A stretch of 64,000 bases of DNA from Burkholderiaceae bacterium 16 (GCA_000955785.1 JYOD01000124.1:36212-100211), one strand, 5' to 3'; positions 1-10,174 are shown, numbered from the stretch's first letter. The notes: generated by a model not told the origin, from the letters alone. Made by a program: numbers and translations.

Positions 1-1
1 G

Positions 2-1006
2 CTGCGTGCGCTGAAAGGCGCGCAGCATGCCGGCGACATCAAGCCTGAAATCAGCCCCTCGATGATCGAGATCAGCACCGGCATCTGCACGAGTTATGCA
101 CAGGCGCTGGACGAACTCGGCACCATGCGCGACCTGATGGTGGATGCCTCGCGTTCGCTCAACCTAGGCATCTGCGGCGGCGGCACCCATCCCTTCCAGC
201 AGTGGGCCGACCGCACCATCTCCGATTCGCCGCGCTACCAGTACATCTCCGAACTCTATGGCTACCTGGCCAAGCAGTTCACGGTGTTCGGCCAGCACGT
301 GCATATCGGCTGCCCGAGCGCCGACGAATCGCTGTTCCTGCTCCATGCCATCGGCCGCTACGTGCCGCACTTCATCGCGCTGGCCGCCTCGTCGCCTTAT
401 GTGCAGGGCGTGGACACCGGGTTCGCCTCGGCGCGGCTGAACTCGGTCGCCGCCTTCCCCATGAGCGGGCGCGCGCCGCACCTGCTCACCTGGGATGCGT
501 TCACCGCCTACTTCGAGAAGATGCGCAAGACCGGTGTGATCGAGAGCATGAAGGACTTCTACTGGGATATCCGCCCCAAGCCCGAGTTCGGCACCATCGA
601 GGTCCGCGTGATGGACACGCCGCTCACGGTGGGCCGTGCCTGCGATATCGCCGCCTACATCCAGGCGCTTGCGCGCTACCTGCTCCTCTCGCGCCCCTTC
701 ATGCCGCAGGAAGACGACTACCTCGTCTATACCTTCAATCGCTTCCAGGCTTGCCGCTTCGGGCTGGAAGGCGAGTATGTGCACCCCAACGAGCTCACGC
801 GCATGCCGATCGCGGATCACATCATCTCGATCTGCGATGCGCTGGTCCCCCATGCCGAAGTGCTGGGATCGCTCGATGCGCTGGCCAATATCCGCGCGCT
901 GGCGCAAAGCCGCAACGGCGATGCCGAGCGCGTGCGCCAGATCGACGCCAGCACGCGGAGTCTGCGCGAAACGGTGCGGCAGACTTGCGATAGCTGGGCG
1001 ACCTGA
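2..1006 (+). CDS. ybdK: YbdK-type carboxylate-amine ligase (putative glutamate--cysteine ligase 2), 5' end missing
   Basis: The reading frame is open from the first base, so the window holds the last 334 codons of a gene that starts upstream. The frame carries hallmarks of the YbdK branch of the glutamate-cysteine ligase superfamily: PEISPSMIEISTG, CGGGTHPF, the HVHIG metal/ATP motif and a late FGTIEVRVMD segment. Family members make gamma-glutamylcysteine weakly in vitro, and their physiological amide product is not settled. The full-length family is about 370 residues, so only a short N-terminal part is lost. It stops at TGA about 100 bases before the next small gene. Family membership is confident; the substrate is not. 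Confidence 0.9.
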   Translation: MRALKGAQHAGDIKPEISPSMIEISTGICTSYAQALDELGTMRDLMVDASRSLNLGICGGGTHPFQQWADRTISDSPRYQYISELYGYLAKQFTVFGQHVHIGCPSADESLFLLHAIGRYVPHFIALAASSPYVQGVDTGFASARLNSVAAFPMSGRAPHLLTWDAFTAYFEKMRKTGVIESMKDFYWDIRPKPEFGTIEVRVMDTPLTVGRACDIAAYIQALARYLLLSRPFMPQEDDYLVYTFNRFQACRFGLEGEYVHPNELTRMPIADHIISICDALVPHAEVLGSLDALANIRALAQSRNGDAERVRQIDASTRSLRETVRQTCDSWAT

Positions 1007-1106
1007 GCGCGGTGCGGGTACCACTTGCAGGCAACCCGCGCAAACCGGCGGAGCAGGACTAGAATTAACGCATCAGATGCCCGTGACGACACCCTTCGGA
1101 GCTACG

Positions 1107-1328
1107 ATGAAAGCGCTTTCCACCAAAGCAGAACGGACGCGCGGACGTCCTTCGGACCGGGCCGTGAACGTTCTCGCTGCGATTGTCGGACTGGTCACGC
1201 TAGCCATCGGCATCGGCTGGCTCATCTATGAACACGTCGTGAATTTCGAGGTACCTTACTTCGCGATTCCGCTGGTCCTTTCCGTGCCGGTGATCGCCGC
1301 GGCGGCAGTCCGCTGCATCTGGGACTAG
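1107..1328 (+). CDS. Small two-helix membrane protein of unknown function
   Basis: This is a 73-residue protein with a basic N-terminus (MKALSTKAERTRGRPSDR) followed by two hydrophobic stretches, roughly residues 23-45 and 50-70, as in a hairpin inner-membrane protein. The ATG at 1107 is preceded by GGAG at 1098-1101, which favours it over an in-frame ATG at 1077. It lies downstream of the ligase in the same direction and faces the convergent OsmC-like gene. I do not recognise a family, and no catalytic motif is visible. The Shine-Dalgarno site and the membrane-protein composition make a real gene likely. Confidence 0.6.
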   Translation: MKALSTKAERTRGRPSDRAVNVLAAIVGLVTLAIGIGWLIYEHVVNFEVPYFAIPLVLSVPVIAAAAVRCIWD

Positions 1329-1445
1329 CCCGGTCCGCACCGCGAGGCCGGAAGCCGACGCCGATCCTCAACCGCTGCCACCTGGCGTGGCAGGCGCAAC
1401 CCGTTGCTTGCGTCGCGCGCGCCGTTCCTGCGCCGGGGCGCAATA

Positions 1446-1925
1446 TCAGGCCTGTACGCCCACGTACACCGGCTCGCAGCGCACCTCCGACTTGACCGAG
1501 TTCGCGATGAAGCACGCCTCGTGCGCCGTGTGATGCAGGTGGGCGATTTCATCGCGGCTCGGCTGCCGCTCCCCGGAGAAGGTGACTTCCGGCCTGAGCG
1601 TGACCACCGTGATGGCCATCCTGCCTTCCGCGTTCTTCGCCATGGTGCCGACCGCCGCATCGAAGTAGCGGTCCACACAGAATTTGTGCTTGGCGGCGAT
1701 GGACAGGAACCACAGCATATGGCAGCTGGACAGCGAGGAGACGAAGGCCTCTTCCGGATCGATCGCCGCAGCCTCCGACATGGGCAACGGCACAACATGC
1801 GGCGACGAGGAACCCGGCACCTCGATGCCGCCGTCGAATCGCAGCGTGTGTTTCCGGCTGTAGCGGTTGCCGAGGAAATCCTGTTCTCCACGTAGCCATA
1901 GGATTTCGGCGGTGTACTGGGCCAT
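1446..1925 (-). CDS. OsmC family peroxiredoxin-like protein
   Basis: The protein has 159 residues, the usual length of the OsmC/Ohr family, which reduces organic hydroperoxides with a pair of redox cysteines. The expected pair is visible as Cys68 in SSCHM, on the central helix, and Cys138 in EACFI near the C-terminus; a third cysteine is at 83. The N-terminal half has the beta-rich pattern RKHTLRFDGG, followed by the conserved PEEAFVSSLSSCHM segment. The sequence fits the generic OsmC group better than Ohr. It is the downstream gene of a same-strand pair with the persulfide dioxygenase (60 bases apart), which suggests shared use in sulfur or peroxide stress. Confidence 0.88.
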   Translation of the reverse strand: MAQYTAEILWLRGEQDFLGNRYSRKHTLRFDGGIEVPGSSSPHVVPLPMSEAAAIDPEEAFVSSLSSCHMLWFLSIAAKHKFCVDRYFDAAVGTMAKNAEGRMAITVVTLRPEVTFSGERQPSRDEIAHLHHTAHEACFIANSVKSEVRCEPVYVGVQA

Positions 1926-1985
1926 GTCCTGTCTCTCCTGTCTGCATTATCTTGCCGTGACCAATGTGCTTTCGCCCACGCCCGC

Positions 1986-2723
1986 CTATGCCCCGTGCGG
2001 GACCTGCTCCCCATCGCGCAAGCCAAGCCGCTGGTTAGCCGGCACGGCCACGTCGATCAGCTTGGGCTTCGGCAGGTTCAGCTGCGCCATCATCTCGATG
2101 AACTGGGTACGCGTGCGGCCGGCCACGCGGCTGTTGTGCGCGCGCTCCTGGCCGATGGTGGATTCGGTGCGGCCCTTGTAGTCGTGGGCGGGATAGACCA
2201 CGGTGTCGTCGGGCAGCGCGAAGAGTTTCTGCGTGAGGCTGTCGTATAGCGTGCCGGCGTCGCCGGACTGGAAATCGGTGCGGCCGCAGCCGTCGATCAG
2301 CAGCGCGTCGCCGGTGAAGATGCGGCGCACCACGCCGGCGGGCGTGGGCTCTTCCCACAGGTAGCTCATGCTGCCGGCGGTGTGCCCGGGCGTGTGGATG
2401 GCGCGCAGCGTCTGCGTGCCGAACTGCAGCGTGTCGCCGTCGATCAGCTGCTTCTGCGCGGGCTGGATATCGCAGCCCGAGGGCGCGGCGGTGTGCGCGC
2501 CGGTTTGCAGCGCAACATGGCCCGCGGAGGTGATGTGGTCGGCATGGGCATGGGTCTCGACCACCCACGCCAGCGTGGCGCCGCTGGCCTGTAGCAGCAC
2601 CAGGTCGCGGTCTAGCTGGTGATCCACCGGATCGATCAGCAGCGCCTCCCGCGTGGCGGCGTCGATCAGCAGGTAGCTGAAGGTGGAGGAGGTTTCGTCG
2701 AAGAGCTGATGGAAGGTCTGCAT
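1986..2723 (-). CDS. ETHE1-like persulfide dioxygenase (metallo-beta-lactamase fold)
   Basis: This 245-residue metallo-beta-lactamase-fold protein matches the ETHE1/Blh group, mononuclear iron enzymes that oxidise glutathione persulfide to sulfite. Visible ligands are the THAHADH motif (His58, His60, Asp62, His63), His114 in TPGHTAGS, Asp139 in FTGDALLIDGCGRTDFQ, and His180 in YPAHDY. The GCGRTDFQ segment after the aspartate is typical of ETHE1 rather than glyoxalase II. No rhodanese domain is fused to it. It lies upstream of the OsmC-like gene on the same strand. Assignment as persulfide dioxygenase is by motif; a generic MBL hydrolase is the alternative. Confidence 0.87.
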   Translation of the reverse strand: MQTFHQLFDETSSTFSYLLIDAATREALLIDPVDHQLDRDLVLLQASGATLAWVVETHAHADHITSAGHVALQTGAHTAAPSGCDIQPAQKQLIDGDTLQFGTQTLRAIHTPGHTAGSMSYLWEEPTPAGVVRRIFTGDALLIDGCGRTDFQSGDAGTLYDSLTQKLFALPDDTVVYPAHDYKGRTESTIGQERAHNSRVAGRTRTQFIEMMAQLNLPKPKLIDVAVPANQRLGLRDGEQVPHGA

Positions 2724-2761
2724 GGCTGCACCGCCTGAGTGGGAACGGACATGATAGCGCT

Positions 2762-3010
2762 ACCGCACGGATTCATGGCAACGCCCGGCGGCGCGTACCG
2801 GGCGGCCGCCGTGGCGTCCACCAGCCAGTTCAGGCAGACCACCTGCTCGACCTCGCTTTGCAGCACCATGAAGGGCAGGCGCGACAGCCTCGCGCGGCAT
2901 GCCGCCAGCAAGCGCGGCGAGGACACCAGCCGGGCCAGCCATTTGCCGGGCAGGCCGGGCCTGGGGTGGACGAAACGGTTGTGGATAAGTTGGGCGGGCT
3001 GCTGCGGCTG
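2762..3010 (-). pseudogene. Possible 5' remnant of a lost gene, upstream of the persulfide dioxygenase
   Basis: Between the EthD-like gene and the dioxygenase there is no intact gene. One minus-strand frame reads as protein-like, low-repetition sequence, including LVSSPRLLAACRARL, then FMVLQSEVEQVV, NWLVDA and YAPPGVAMNP, before losing protein-like character close to the dioxygenase start. The WLVDxxxxxxxxPPGV pattern is loosely like the beginning of DUF2071-type proteins, but I am not sure of that. There is no convincing start codon or Shine-Dalgarno site, and the frame runs on into the next gene. I read it as the N-terminal scrap of a gene truncated by deletion. It could also be chance. Confidence 0.3.
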
Positions 3011-3024
3011 GGGCGGCAATCGGG

Positions 3025-3348
3025 TCAAGCGACGGACACCACTTCGCTGATCTGCACCACCGGCACCGCATCGGTGTAGTTGGGGATATCGAGCTGCAGC
3101 TCGTTGCCGGCGGCCTTGGCGGCGGCAGCGAAGTCCTGCACCGACTCGAACAGGAAATGGCACATCACCGTGTAGGCCGGATCCGAGCCCGGCGCGCCGC
3201 CGCCCAGTCCGCGCTCCACTGCCACGCCCCGGTAGCCGGGTTGCGCGCTGAACAGTTCGATGGCGCGCGGCATGTGCCGCTGCACGTAGTAGTCCATGTC
3301 GAACTTGCCGCCCTTGCTGTGCGGGTAGAGAAAACTGATTTTGACCAT
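3025..3348 (-). CDS. EthD family protein
   Basis: The product is a 107-residue dimeric alpha/beta-barrel (EthD/DUF1330-like) protein. It opens with MVKISFLYP and has the family pattern KFDMDYYVQRHMP about 17 residues in, then a hydrophobic FLFESVQDF stretch and a C-terminal PNYTDAVPVVQISEV strand. Members are small accessory or reductase-like proteins; the founding member helps degrade ethyl tert-butyl ether, but most have no known substrate. The ATG at 3348 has GGAG eight bases upstream, so it is preferred to a TTG four codons earlier. It is a free-standing gene between the sdaA unit and a probable gene remnant. Confidence 0.85.
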   Translation of the reverse strand: MVKISFLYPHSKGGKFDMDYYVQRHMPRAIELFSAQPGYRGVAVERGLGGGAPGSDPAYTVMCHFLFESVQDFAAAAKAAGNELQLDIPNYTDAVPVVQISEVVSVA

Positions 3349-3433
3349 GCCGGACTCCAAGTGGGTGAAGTGGGTGGATGCCCGGCAAGCGTAGCAGAAA
3401 GTGCGTCAGTGGAAGAAGGAGCGGGAAGCGGCC

Positions 3434-4810
<1,377 letters not shown>

Positions 4811-4841
4811 GGCAAGGCTCCTGGTTGGCTACGCGCCGGTC

Positions 4842-5384
4842 TCAGACCGACGAGTTGCCGATGTCGTTGTCGGGGGCGCGCCACAGCGAAGTGGCAGCGT
4901 CCTGGGGGGTGGGTGGGGCGTCTTTCTTCGCCATCACGCTGATGGTGCCGTCGTTTTCGAGGATGGCGAAATGCACATCGCTCACGCGCTCGCAGCCGGC
5001 ATGGCGCAGCGCCTTGTGCAGGTCGTCGCGCGTGATGTAGGCGCGTTTCATCACGTCGGGAAACACCTTGCCTTCGTGGATGAGTATCTCGGGGCGCCCT
5101 TCGACCACATCCTCGAAGCGCCGGCTGCGCCAGCTCATCCAGGCCAGCCCGAGATTGGCCGCGATCAGCGTCACGGCCAGGATCAGGCCGGCGGTGACCG
5201 AGTTGTCTCCCGCGTTCATGGCGTTCTGCACCGCGTTGGACAGGACCAGCAGCAGTACCAGGTCAAACGGCGTGAGCTGGCCGATCTGGCGCTTGCCGGA
5301 AAGCCGCAGCAACACCAGCAGGCTGCCGTAGACGATCAGTCCGCGCAGGACGAATTCCCACCATGGGGCGCTGAGATTCCACAT
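4842..5384 (-). CDS. DUF421 (YetF-like) membrane protein
   Basis: The protein has 180 residues. About the first 85 hold three hydrophobic helices (WEFVLRGLIVYGSLLVLLRL; FDLVLLLVLSNAVQNAMN; AGLILAVTLIAANLGLAWM), and a cytosolic domain follows with the DUF421 signature GRPEILIHEGKVFPDVMKR and ITRDDLHKALR. The C-terminal domain has the strand pattern VHFAILENDGTISVM. YetF-type proteins are widespread, and some have been linked to spore or envelope phenotypes in Bacillus, but no biochemical function is established. It lies between a strong hairpin after gcvP and the sdaA gene, 31 bases from sdaA, so it may be co-transcribed with sdaA. Confidence 0.88.
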   Translation of the reverse strand: MWNLSAPWWEFVLRGLIVYGSLLVLLRLSGKRQIGQLTPFDLVLLLVLSNAVQNAMNAGDNSVTAGLILAVTLIAANLGLAWMSWRSRRFEDVVEGRPEILIHEGKVFPDVMKRAYITRDDLHKALRHAGCERVSDVHFAILENDGTISVMAKKDAPPTPQDAATSLWRAPDNDIGNSSV

Positions 5385-5452
5385 GCGTGCTCCGTTTGCC
5401 GGGCGCCGCCGGGTGGCCGCGCATCCACACCGAGCATAGCGCGCTGGCGAAG

Positions 5453-5486
5453 TGCCGGGGTTGCCGCGACGGCGGCAACCCCGGCA
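5453..5486 (-). terminator. Perfect 15-bp hairpin just after gcvP
   Basis: TGCCGGGGTTGCCGC (5453-5467) and its exact complement (5472-5486) are separated by a four-base loop, ten bases beyond the gcvP stop. There is no uridine run on the minus-strand side, so it may act as a factor-dependent terminator, an RNA 3' end stabiliser or an attenuator that lowers read-through into the DUF421-sdaA pair. Confidence 0.65.
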
Positions 5487-5495
5487 TCCACCAGC

Positions 5496-8417
5496 TTACT
5501 CCTCAGCGTACTCGCTCATCGGCACGCACGCGCAGAACAGGTTGCGGTCGCCGTACACGTTGTCGGCACGGCCGACCGGCGGCCAGTACTTCTGCGTGCG
5601 CAGCGCGGCCACCGGGTAGGCGGCTTCCTGGCGCGTGTACTTGTGCTCCCACGCATCGGCGGTGATCACGGCGGCGGTGTGCGGCGCGTTCTTCAGCGGG
5701 TTGTCCTCGCGGTCGAAGCTGCCGTCTTCCACGCGGCCGATCTCGGCGCGGATGGCGATCATGGCGTCGATAAAGCGGTCCAGTTCGTGCAGGGCCTCGC
5801 TTTCGGTCGGCTCGATCATCAGCGTGCCCGGCACCGGGAAGCTCATGGTCGGGGCGTGGAAGCCGTAGTCCATCAGGCGCTTGGCCACGTCCTCGTTGGA
5901 GATGCCGGTGGTCTTCTGCAGCGGGCGCAGGTCCAGGATGCACTCGTGCGCCACCAGGCCGTGCTGGCCGGTGTAGAGCACGGGGAAGTGCGGGGACAGG
6001 CGGCGGGCCACGTAGTTGGCGGCCAGGATGGCGTTCTCGGTGGCGGCGGTCAGGCCGGGCGAGCCCATCATGGCGATGTACATCCACGAGATCGGCAGGA
6101 TGCTGGCCGAGCCGAACGGCGCGGCGGAAACACCGCCGATGCCCTGGTCGTCGCGGCGATAGCCCACGCTGTCCTGGTTGGGCAGGAAGTCCGCCAGGTG
6201 CGCGCCGACCGCCACCGGGCCAACGCCCGGGCCGCCGCCGCCGTGGGGGATGCAGAAGGTCTTGTGCAGGTTCAGGTGGGACACGTCGCCGCCGAACTGG
6301 CCCGGTGCGGCGGTGCCGACCATGGCGTTCATATTGGCGCCGTCCACGTAGACCTGGCCGCCGTGCTTGTGCACGATGTCGCAGATCTGCTGCACGCCCT
6401 GCTCGAACACGCCATGCGTGGACGGGTAGGTGATCATGATGGCGGCGAGGTTCTTGCTGTGCTGCTCGGCCTTCTTCGCCAGGTCTTCCAGGTCGACGTT
6501 GCCGTTCTCGTCACAGGCCACTACTACCACCTTCATGCCGGCCATCTGCGCCGAGGCCGGGTTGGTGCCGTGGGCGGAGGAGGGGATCAGGCAGATGTCG
6601 CGATGGCTTTCGCCACGGCTGGCGTGATAGGCGTGGATGATCAGCAGGCCGGCGTATTCCCCTTGCGAGCCGGCGTTGGGCTGCAGGCTCACCGCGGCGT
6701 AGCCGGTCGCGGCGCACAGCATGGCTTCGAGCTGGTCGATCATCTCGCGGTAGCCGACCGTCTGGTCCAGCGGCGCGAACGGGTGCACCTTGCTGAACTC
6801 GGGCCACGTCACCGGGATCATCTCGCTGGTGGCGTTGAGCTTCATGGTGCACGAGCCCAGCGGGATCATGGTGCGGTCCAGCGCCAGGTCCTTGTCCGCC
6901 AGCATGCGCAGGTAGCGCAGCATCTCGTGCTCGGCGTGATGCGTGTTGAACACCGGATGGGTCAGGTAGGCGCTCTGGCGCGCCAGGCCGGCCGGGTAGG
7001 CGTCCTGCGCGGCGGCTTCCAGCGCGTCGAAATCGGGCACCGGCTTGCCGTGGGCGAAGATTTCCAGCAGGGTGACGACGTCTTCACGCGAGGTGGTTTC
7101 GTCCAGCGAGATGCCGATGCGGGTGGCGCCGGCGTGGCGCAGGTTGATGCCGCGGGCGGTTGCCGATGCGTGCAGGGCTTCGGTGTTGAAGCCGGTTTCC
7201 AGAGTCAGCGTGTCGAAATAGGCGGCGTTGGTGCGCGCATAGCCGAGCTGCTGCAGGCCGCCGGCCAGCGTGGCGGTCAGGCGGTGCACGCGCTGCGCGA
7301 TGCGCTTGAGGCCTTGCGGGCCGTGGTACACGGCGTACATCGAGGCCATCACGGCCAGCAGCACCTGCGCCGTGCAAATGTTCGAGGTGGCCTTCTCGCG
7401 GCGGATATGCTGCTCGCGCGTCTGCAGGGCCAGGCGATAGGCCTTGTTGCCTTGCGCGTCGATGGTCACGCCCACCAGGCGGCCGGGCATGGAGCGCTTG
7501 AAGGCATCCTTGACCGCCATATAGCCGGCGTGCGGGCCGCCGAAACCCAGCGGCACGCCAAAGCGCTGCGAGTTGCCCACCGCCACGTCGGCGCCCCATT
7601 CGCCGGGCGCGGCGATCAGGGTCAGCGCCAGCAGGTCGGCGGCAGCCACCACCAGGCCGCCGGCGGCGTGCACGGCATCGGCGATGGCGCGGTAGTCGGC
7701 GACATCGCCATTGACGCCGGGGTACTGCAGCAGTACGCCGAAGGCATGGGCGCCGGCGGCTTCCGAAGCGGGGCCGACCTTGACCTCGATGCCCAGCGGC
7801 AGGGCGCGGGTGCGTACCACTTCCAGCGTTTGCGGCAGCACGTCGTCGGCCACGTAGAAGGTATTGGAGGCGTGCTTGTTGACGCGCTGCAGCAGCGTCA
7901 TGGCTTCTGCAGCCGCCGTGCCTTCGTCCAGCATCGACGCATTGGCGATGTCCAGGCCGGTCAGGTCGGTCACCATCTGCTGGAAGTTCAGCATGGCTTC
8001 CAGGCGGCCTTGGGAGATCTCGGGCTGGTAGGGCGTGTAGGCCGTGTACCAGGCCGGGTTCTCGAAGATATTGCGCAGGACCACGCCCGGCGTCAGGGTG
8101 TTGTAGTAACCCTGGCCGATAAAGCTCTTGAGTACCTTGTTCTTGTTCGCCAGCCCGCGCAGCCTGGCCAGCGCCGCTTCCTCGGTCAGCGGCTCGGTGA
8201 ACTCGCCCAGCGGCATGCCGTCGCGGCGGCGGATGGCGGCGGGGATGACGGCGTCGATCAGCGCGGCGCGGTTGTCATAGCCGAGCACCTTGAGCATGTG
8301 CTGTTGCTCGGCGGCATCGGGGCCGATATGGCGGGAGGCGAAGGCGTCGCGCGCCTCCAGTTCGGCCAGCGTGGGCCGGGCAACTTGGGCGGCAGTCATG
8401 GGCAGGGGGGCGTTCAT
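5496..8417 (-). CDS. gcvP: Glycine dehydrogenase (decarboxylating), P protein of the glycine cleavage system
   Basis: The protein has 973 residues, the length of the fused one-chain P protein. It is the pyridoxal-phosphate enzyme that decarboxylates glycine and passes the aminomethyl group to the lipoyl arm of GcvH. The PLP lysine lies in HLNLHKTFCIPHGGGGPG; the N-terminal half starts with the typical DAFASRHIGPD and later has SFIGQGYYNT and EISQGRLEAMLNFQ. ATG 8417 (MNAPLPMTAAQ) gives the family's normal N-terminus; the frame is open 34 codons further upstream but that part is not protein-like. It is the last gene of the gcvT-gcvH-gcvP unit, 101 bases after gcvH, with a palindrome in the gap. 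Confidence 0.98.
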   Translation of the reverse strand: MNAPLPMTAAQVARPTLAELEARDAFASRHIGPDAAEQQHMLKVLGYDNRAALIDAVIPAAIRRRDGMPLGEFTEPLTEEAALARLRGLANKNKVLKSFIGQGYYNTLTPGVVLRNIFENPAWYTAYTPYQPEISQGRLEAMLNFQQMVTDLTGLDIANASMLDEGTAAAEAMTLLQRVNKHASNTFYVADDVLPQTLEVVRTRALPLGIEVKVGPASEAAGAHAFGVLLQYPGVNGDVADYRAIADAVHAAGGLVVAAADLLALTLIAAPGEWGADVAVGNSQRFGVPLGFGGPHAGYMAVKDAFKRSMPGRLVGVTIDAQGNKAYRLALQTREQHIRREKATSNICTAQVLLAVMASMYAVYHGPQGLKRIAQRVHRLTATLAGGLQQLGYARTNAAYFDTLTLETGFNTEALHASATARGINLRHAGATRIGISLDETTSREDVVTLLEIFAHGKPVPDFDALEAAAQDAYPAGLARQSAYLTHPVFNTHHAEHEMLRYLRMLADKDLALDRTMIPLGSCTMKLNATSEMIPVTWPEFSKVHPFAPLDQTVGYREMIDQLEAMLCAATGYAAVSLQPNAGSQGEYAGLLIIHAYHASRGESHRDICLIPSSAHGTNPASAQMAGMKVVVVACDENGNVDLEDLAKKAEQHSKNLAAIMITYPSTHGVFEQGVQQICDIVHKHGGQVYVDGANMNAMVGTAAPGQFGGDVSHLNLHKTFCIPHGGGGPGVGPVAVGAHLADFLPNQDSVGYRRDDQGIGGVSAAPFGSASILPISWMYIAMMGSPGLTAATENAILAANYVARRLSPHFPVLYTGQHGLVAHECILDLRPLQKTTGISNEDVAKRLMDYGFHAPTMSFPVPGTLMIEPTESEALHELDRFIDAMIAIRAEIGRVEDGSFDREDNPLKNAPHTAAVITADAWEHKYTRQEAAYPVAALRTQKYWPPVGRADNVYGDRNLFCACVPMSEYAEE

Positions 8418-8483
8418 GGCAAGAATCTCGTGGAAGCGGTGCGGCGGGTGGTCGGCCCGGTCCGCGTCGCGGCAGTCTTTGTC

Positions 8484-8510
8484 CGTCATTCCCGTGGCGC
8501 GGGAATGACG
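8484..8510. repeat. Intergenic 11-bp-arm palindrome between gcvH and gcvP
   Basis: CGTCATTCCCG, a five-base loop TGGCG, then the exact complement CGGGAATGACG. It starts nine bases outside the gcvH stop side. The core ATTCCC-N7-GGGAAT is the kind of short inverted repeat scattered between genes in several betaproteobacteria. Inside an operon it may stabilise the upstream mRNA or reduce gcvP expression relative to gcvH. A genome-wide copy count would show whether it is a dispersed repeat. Confidence 0.5.
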
Positions 8511-8518
8511 ATCTGGCA

Positions 8519-8899
8519 TCAGGCGCCGACGTTGGCCTTGTAGGCGTCGGCCGACATCAGGCCGTTCACGTCGTCGCTGTTGGCCGGCTTGAGCTTGAAC
8601 AGCCAGGCGTCAAAGGCGTCGGCATTGACGCTCTCGGGCGAGGCGGCGGCGGCGTCGTTGACGGCGATCACTTCGCCGGCCACCGGGGCGTAGATGTCGG
8701 ACGCGGCCTTGACCGATTCCACCACGGCCAGCGCGTCGCCGGCACCGACCGACTTGCCCACTTCCGGCAGTTCCAGGAAGACGATGTCGCCCAGTGCGTC
8801 CTGCGCGTGGTCGGTGATGCCGATGGTCAGCGTGCCGTCGGCTTCGACGCGCACCCATTCATGGGACTCGGTGTATTTCAGGTCGGCGGGGAAATTCAT
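8519..8899 (-). CDS. gcvH: Glycine cleavage system H protein (lipoyl carrier)
   Basis: The 126-residue length is normal for GcvH, the lipoylated carrier that shuttles the aminomethyl intermediate between GcvP, GcvT and the L protein. The lipoyl lysine is Lys64 in VESVKAASDIYAP. The N-terminal LKYTESHEWV and the ITDHAQDALGDIVFLELP segments are standard family blocks. It sits 110 bases after gcvT and upstream of gcvP on the minus strand and should be under control of the glycine riboswitch ahead of gcvT. Confidence 0.97.
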   Translation of the reverse strand: MNFPADLKYTESHEWVRVEADGTLTIGITDHAQDALGDIVFLELPEVGKSVGAGDALAVVESVKAASDIYAPVAGEVIAVNDAAAASPESVNADAFDAWLFKLKPANSDDVNGLMSADAYKANVGA

Positions 8900-9009
8900 G
8901 GGATTGCTCCAGATTCAATTTGTTATTCAGCGCCAGCCGGGCGGAGGTTCCGATACACGATGATCGATGGGTAACCGCCGGCGGGCGCGCTGTGACCGGG
9001 TGCGAGCGT

Positions 9010-10137
9010 TCAGCTCACGAGTGCCTTGCCATTACGCACAAACGGCAGTTTAACCACAGTCGCGGCGAGTTTGCGGTCGCGGATCTCGACCTGCACCTCG
9101 GCGCCGATGGCCACGTCGCGCGGCAGGCGGGCAAAAGCGATGGATTGGGACAGCGAGGGGCTGAAGGTGCCGCTGGTGATCTCGCCGTCGCCGGCGGGGG
9201 TGATTACCTTCTGGTGGGCGCGCAGCACGCCGCCTTTTTCGCGCAGGATCAGCCCGACGAACTGCTGGGTCTGGCCACCGGCGACCAGCGCCGCCTTGCC
9301 GGTGAAGTCGCGTTCGCTTTGCAGGTCCACGGTCCAGGCCAGGCCCGCATTGAGCGGCGAGGTGTGGATATCCATGTCCTGGCCGTACAGGTTCATGCCG
9401 GCCTCCAGGCGCAGCGTGTCGCGCGCGCCCAGGCCGGCCGGGCGCACGCCGGCGGCACCGAGTTTTTCCCACAGGCCGGCCACGTTCTCGGCCGGCACCA
9501 CCAGTTCGAAACCGTCTTCGCCGGTATAGCCGGTGCGTGCCACCATGACTTCGCCGAGCGCGGGATCCTGCACCACCACGGCGTTGAACGGCTTCAGGGC
9601 TTCGCTGGGTTGCGTCGAGGGGAAGGCGCTCCACACCTTGGCGCGGGCATTCGGGCCCTGCACCGCGACGATCGCCAGAGGGGCCGCGCCGTCGGGCGCG
9701 TTGTCGTGGCGGCGCGGCGTGATGCTCACGCCGCTATTGGTGGCGGCGTTGCGTGCGGCGATCCATTCGATATCGTTGTTGGCGGTGCCGGCGTTCACCA
9801 CCAGGCGGAAGTGGTCCTCGGCGAAGTAGTAGACGATCAGGTCGTCGATGACGCCGCCCTTTTCGTCGAGCATGCAGGAGTACAGCGCCTTGCCCGGCGT
9901 TTGCAGCTTGTCCACATTGTTGGCCAGCAGGCCGCGCAGGAAGGCACGCACATGCTCGCCATTGAGATCGACCACGCACATGTGGGAGACGTCGAACATG
10001 CCGGCATCCGTGCGCACGGCGTGGTGTTCCTCGATCTGGGAGCCGTAGTTGACCGGCATGTCCCAGCCGCCGAAGTCGACCATGCGGGCGCCGAGGGCGC
10101 GGTGGATAGCGTTGAGGGGCGTGGCCTGGAGCATCAT
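9010..10137 (-). CDS. gcvT: Aminomethyltransferase, T protein of the glycine cleavage system
   Basis: A tetrahydrofolate-dependent enzyme of 375 residues that releases ammonia from the aminomethyl-lipoyl H protein and makes 5,10-methylene-tetrahydrofolate. Family motifs are visible: MVDFGGWDMPVNYGSQIEEHHAVR near the N-terminus with the MFDVSHM segment, GYTGEDGFEL mid-protein, and LGARDTLRLEAGMNLYGQDMD. It is the first gene after the tandem glycine riboswitch and its terminator, with 37 bases between the terminator U-run and the start codon, so its transcription should rise when glycine is abundant. Confidence 0.97.
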   Translation of the reverse strand: MMLQATPLNAIHRALGARMVDFGGWDMPVNYGSQIEEHHAVRTDAGMFDVSHMCVVDLNGEHVRAFLRGLLANNVDKLQTPGKALYSCMLDEKGGVIDDLIVYYFAEDHFRLVVNAGTANNDIEWIAARNAATNSGVSITPRRHDNAPDGAAPLAIVAVQGPNARAKVWSAFPSTQPSEALKPFNAVVVQDPALGEVMVARTGYTGEDGFELVVPAENVAGLWEKLGAAGVRPAGLGARDTLRLEAGMNLYGQDMDIHTSPLNAGLAWTVDLQSERDFTGKAALVAGGQTQQFVGLILREKGGVLRAHQKVITPAGDGEITSGTFSPSLSQSIAFARLPRDVAIGAEVQVEIRDRKLAATVVKLPFVRNGKALVS

Positions 10138-10174
10138 GGAATCCTCGGGGGAAGGCTAATCTCGGTTCGAAAAC

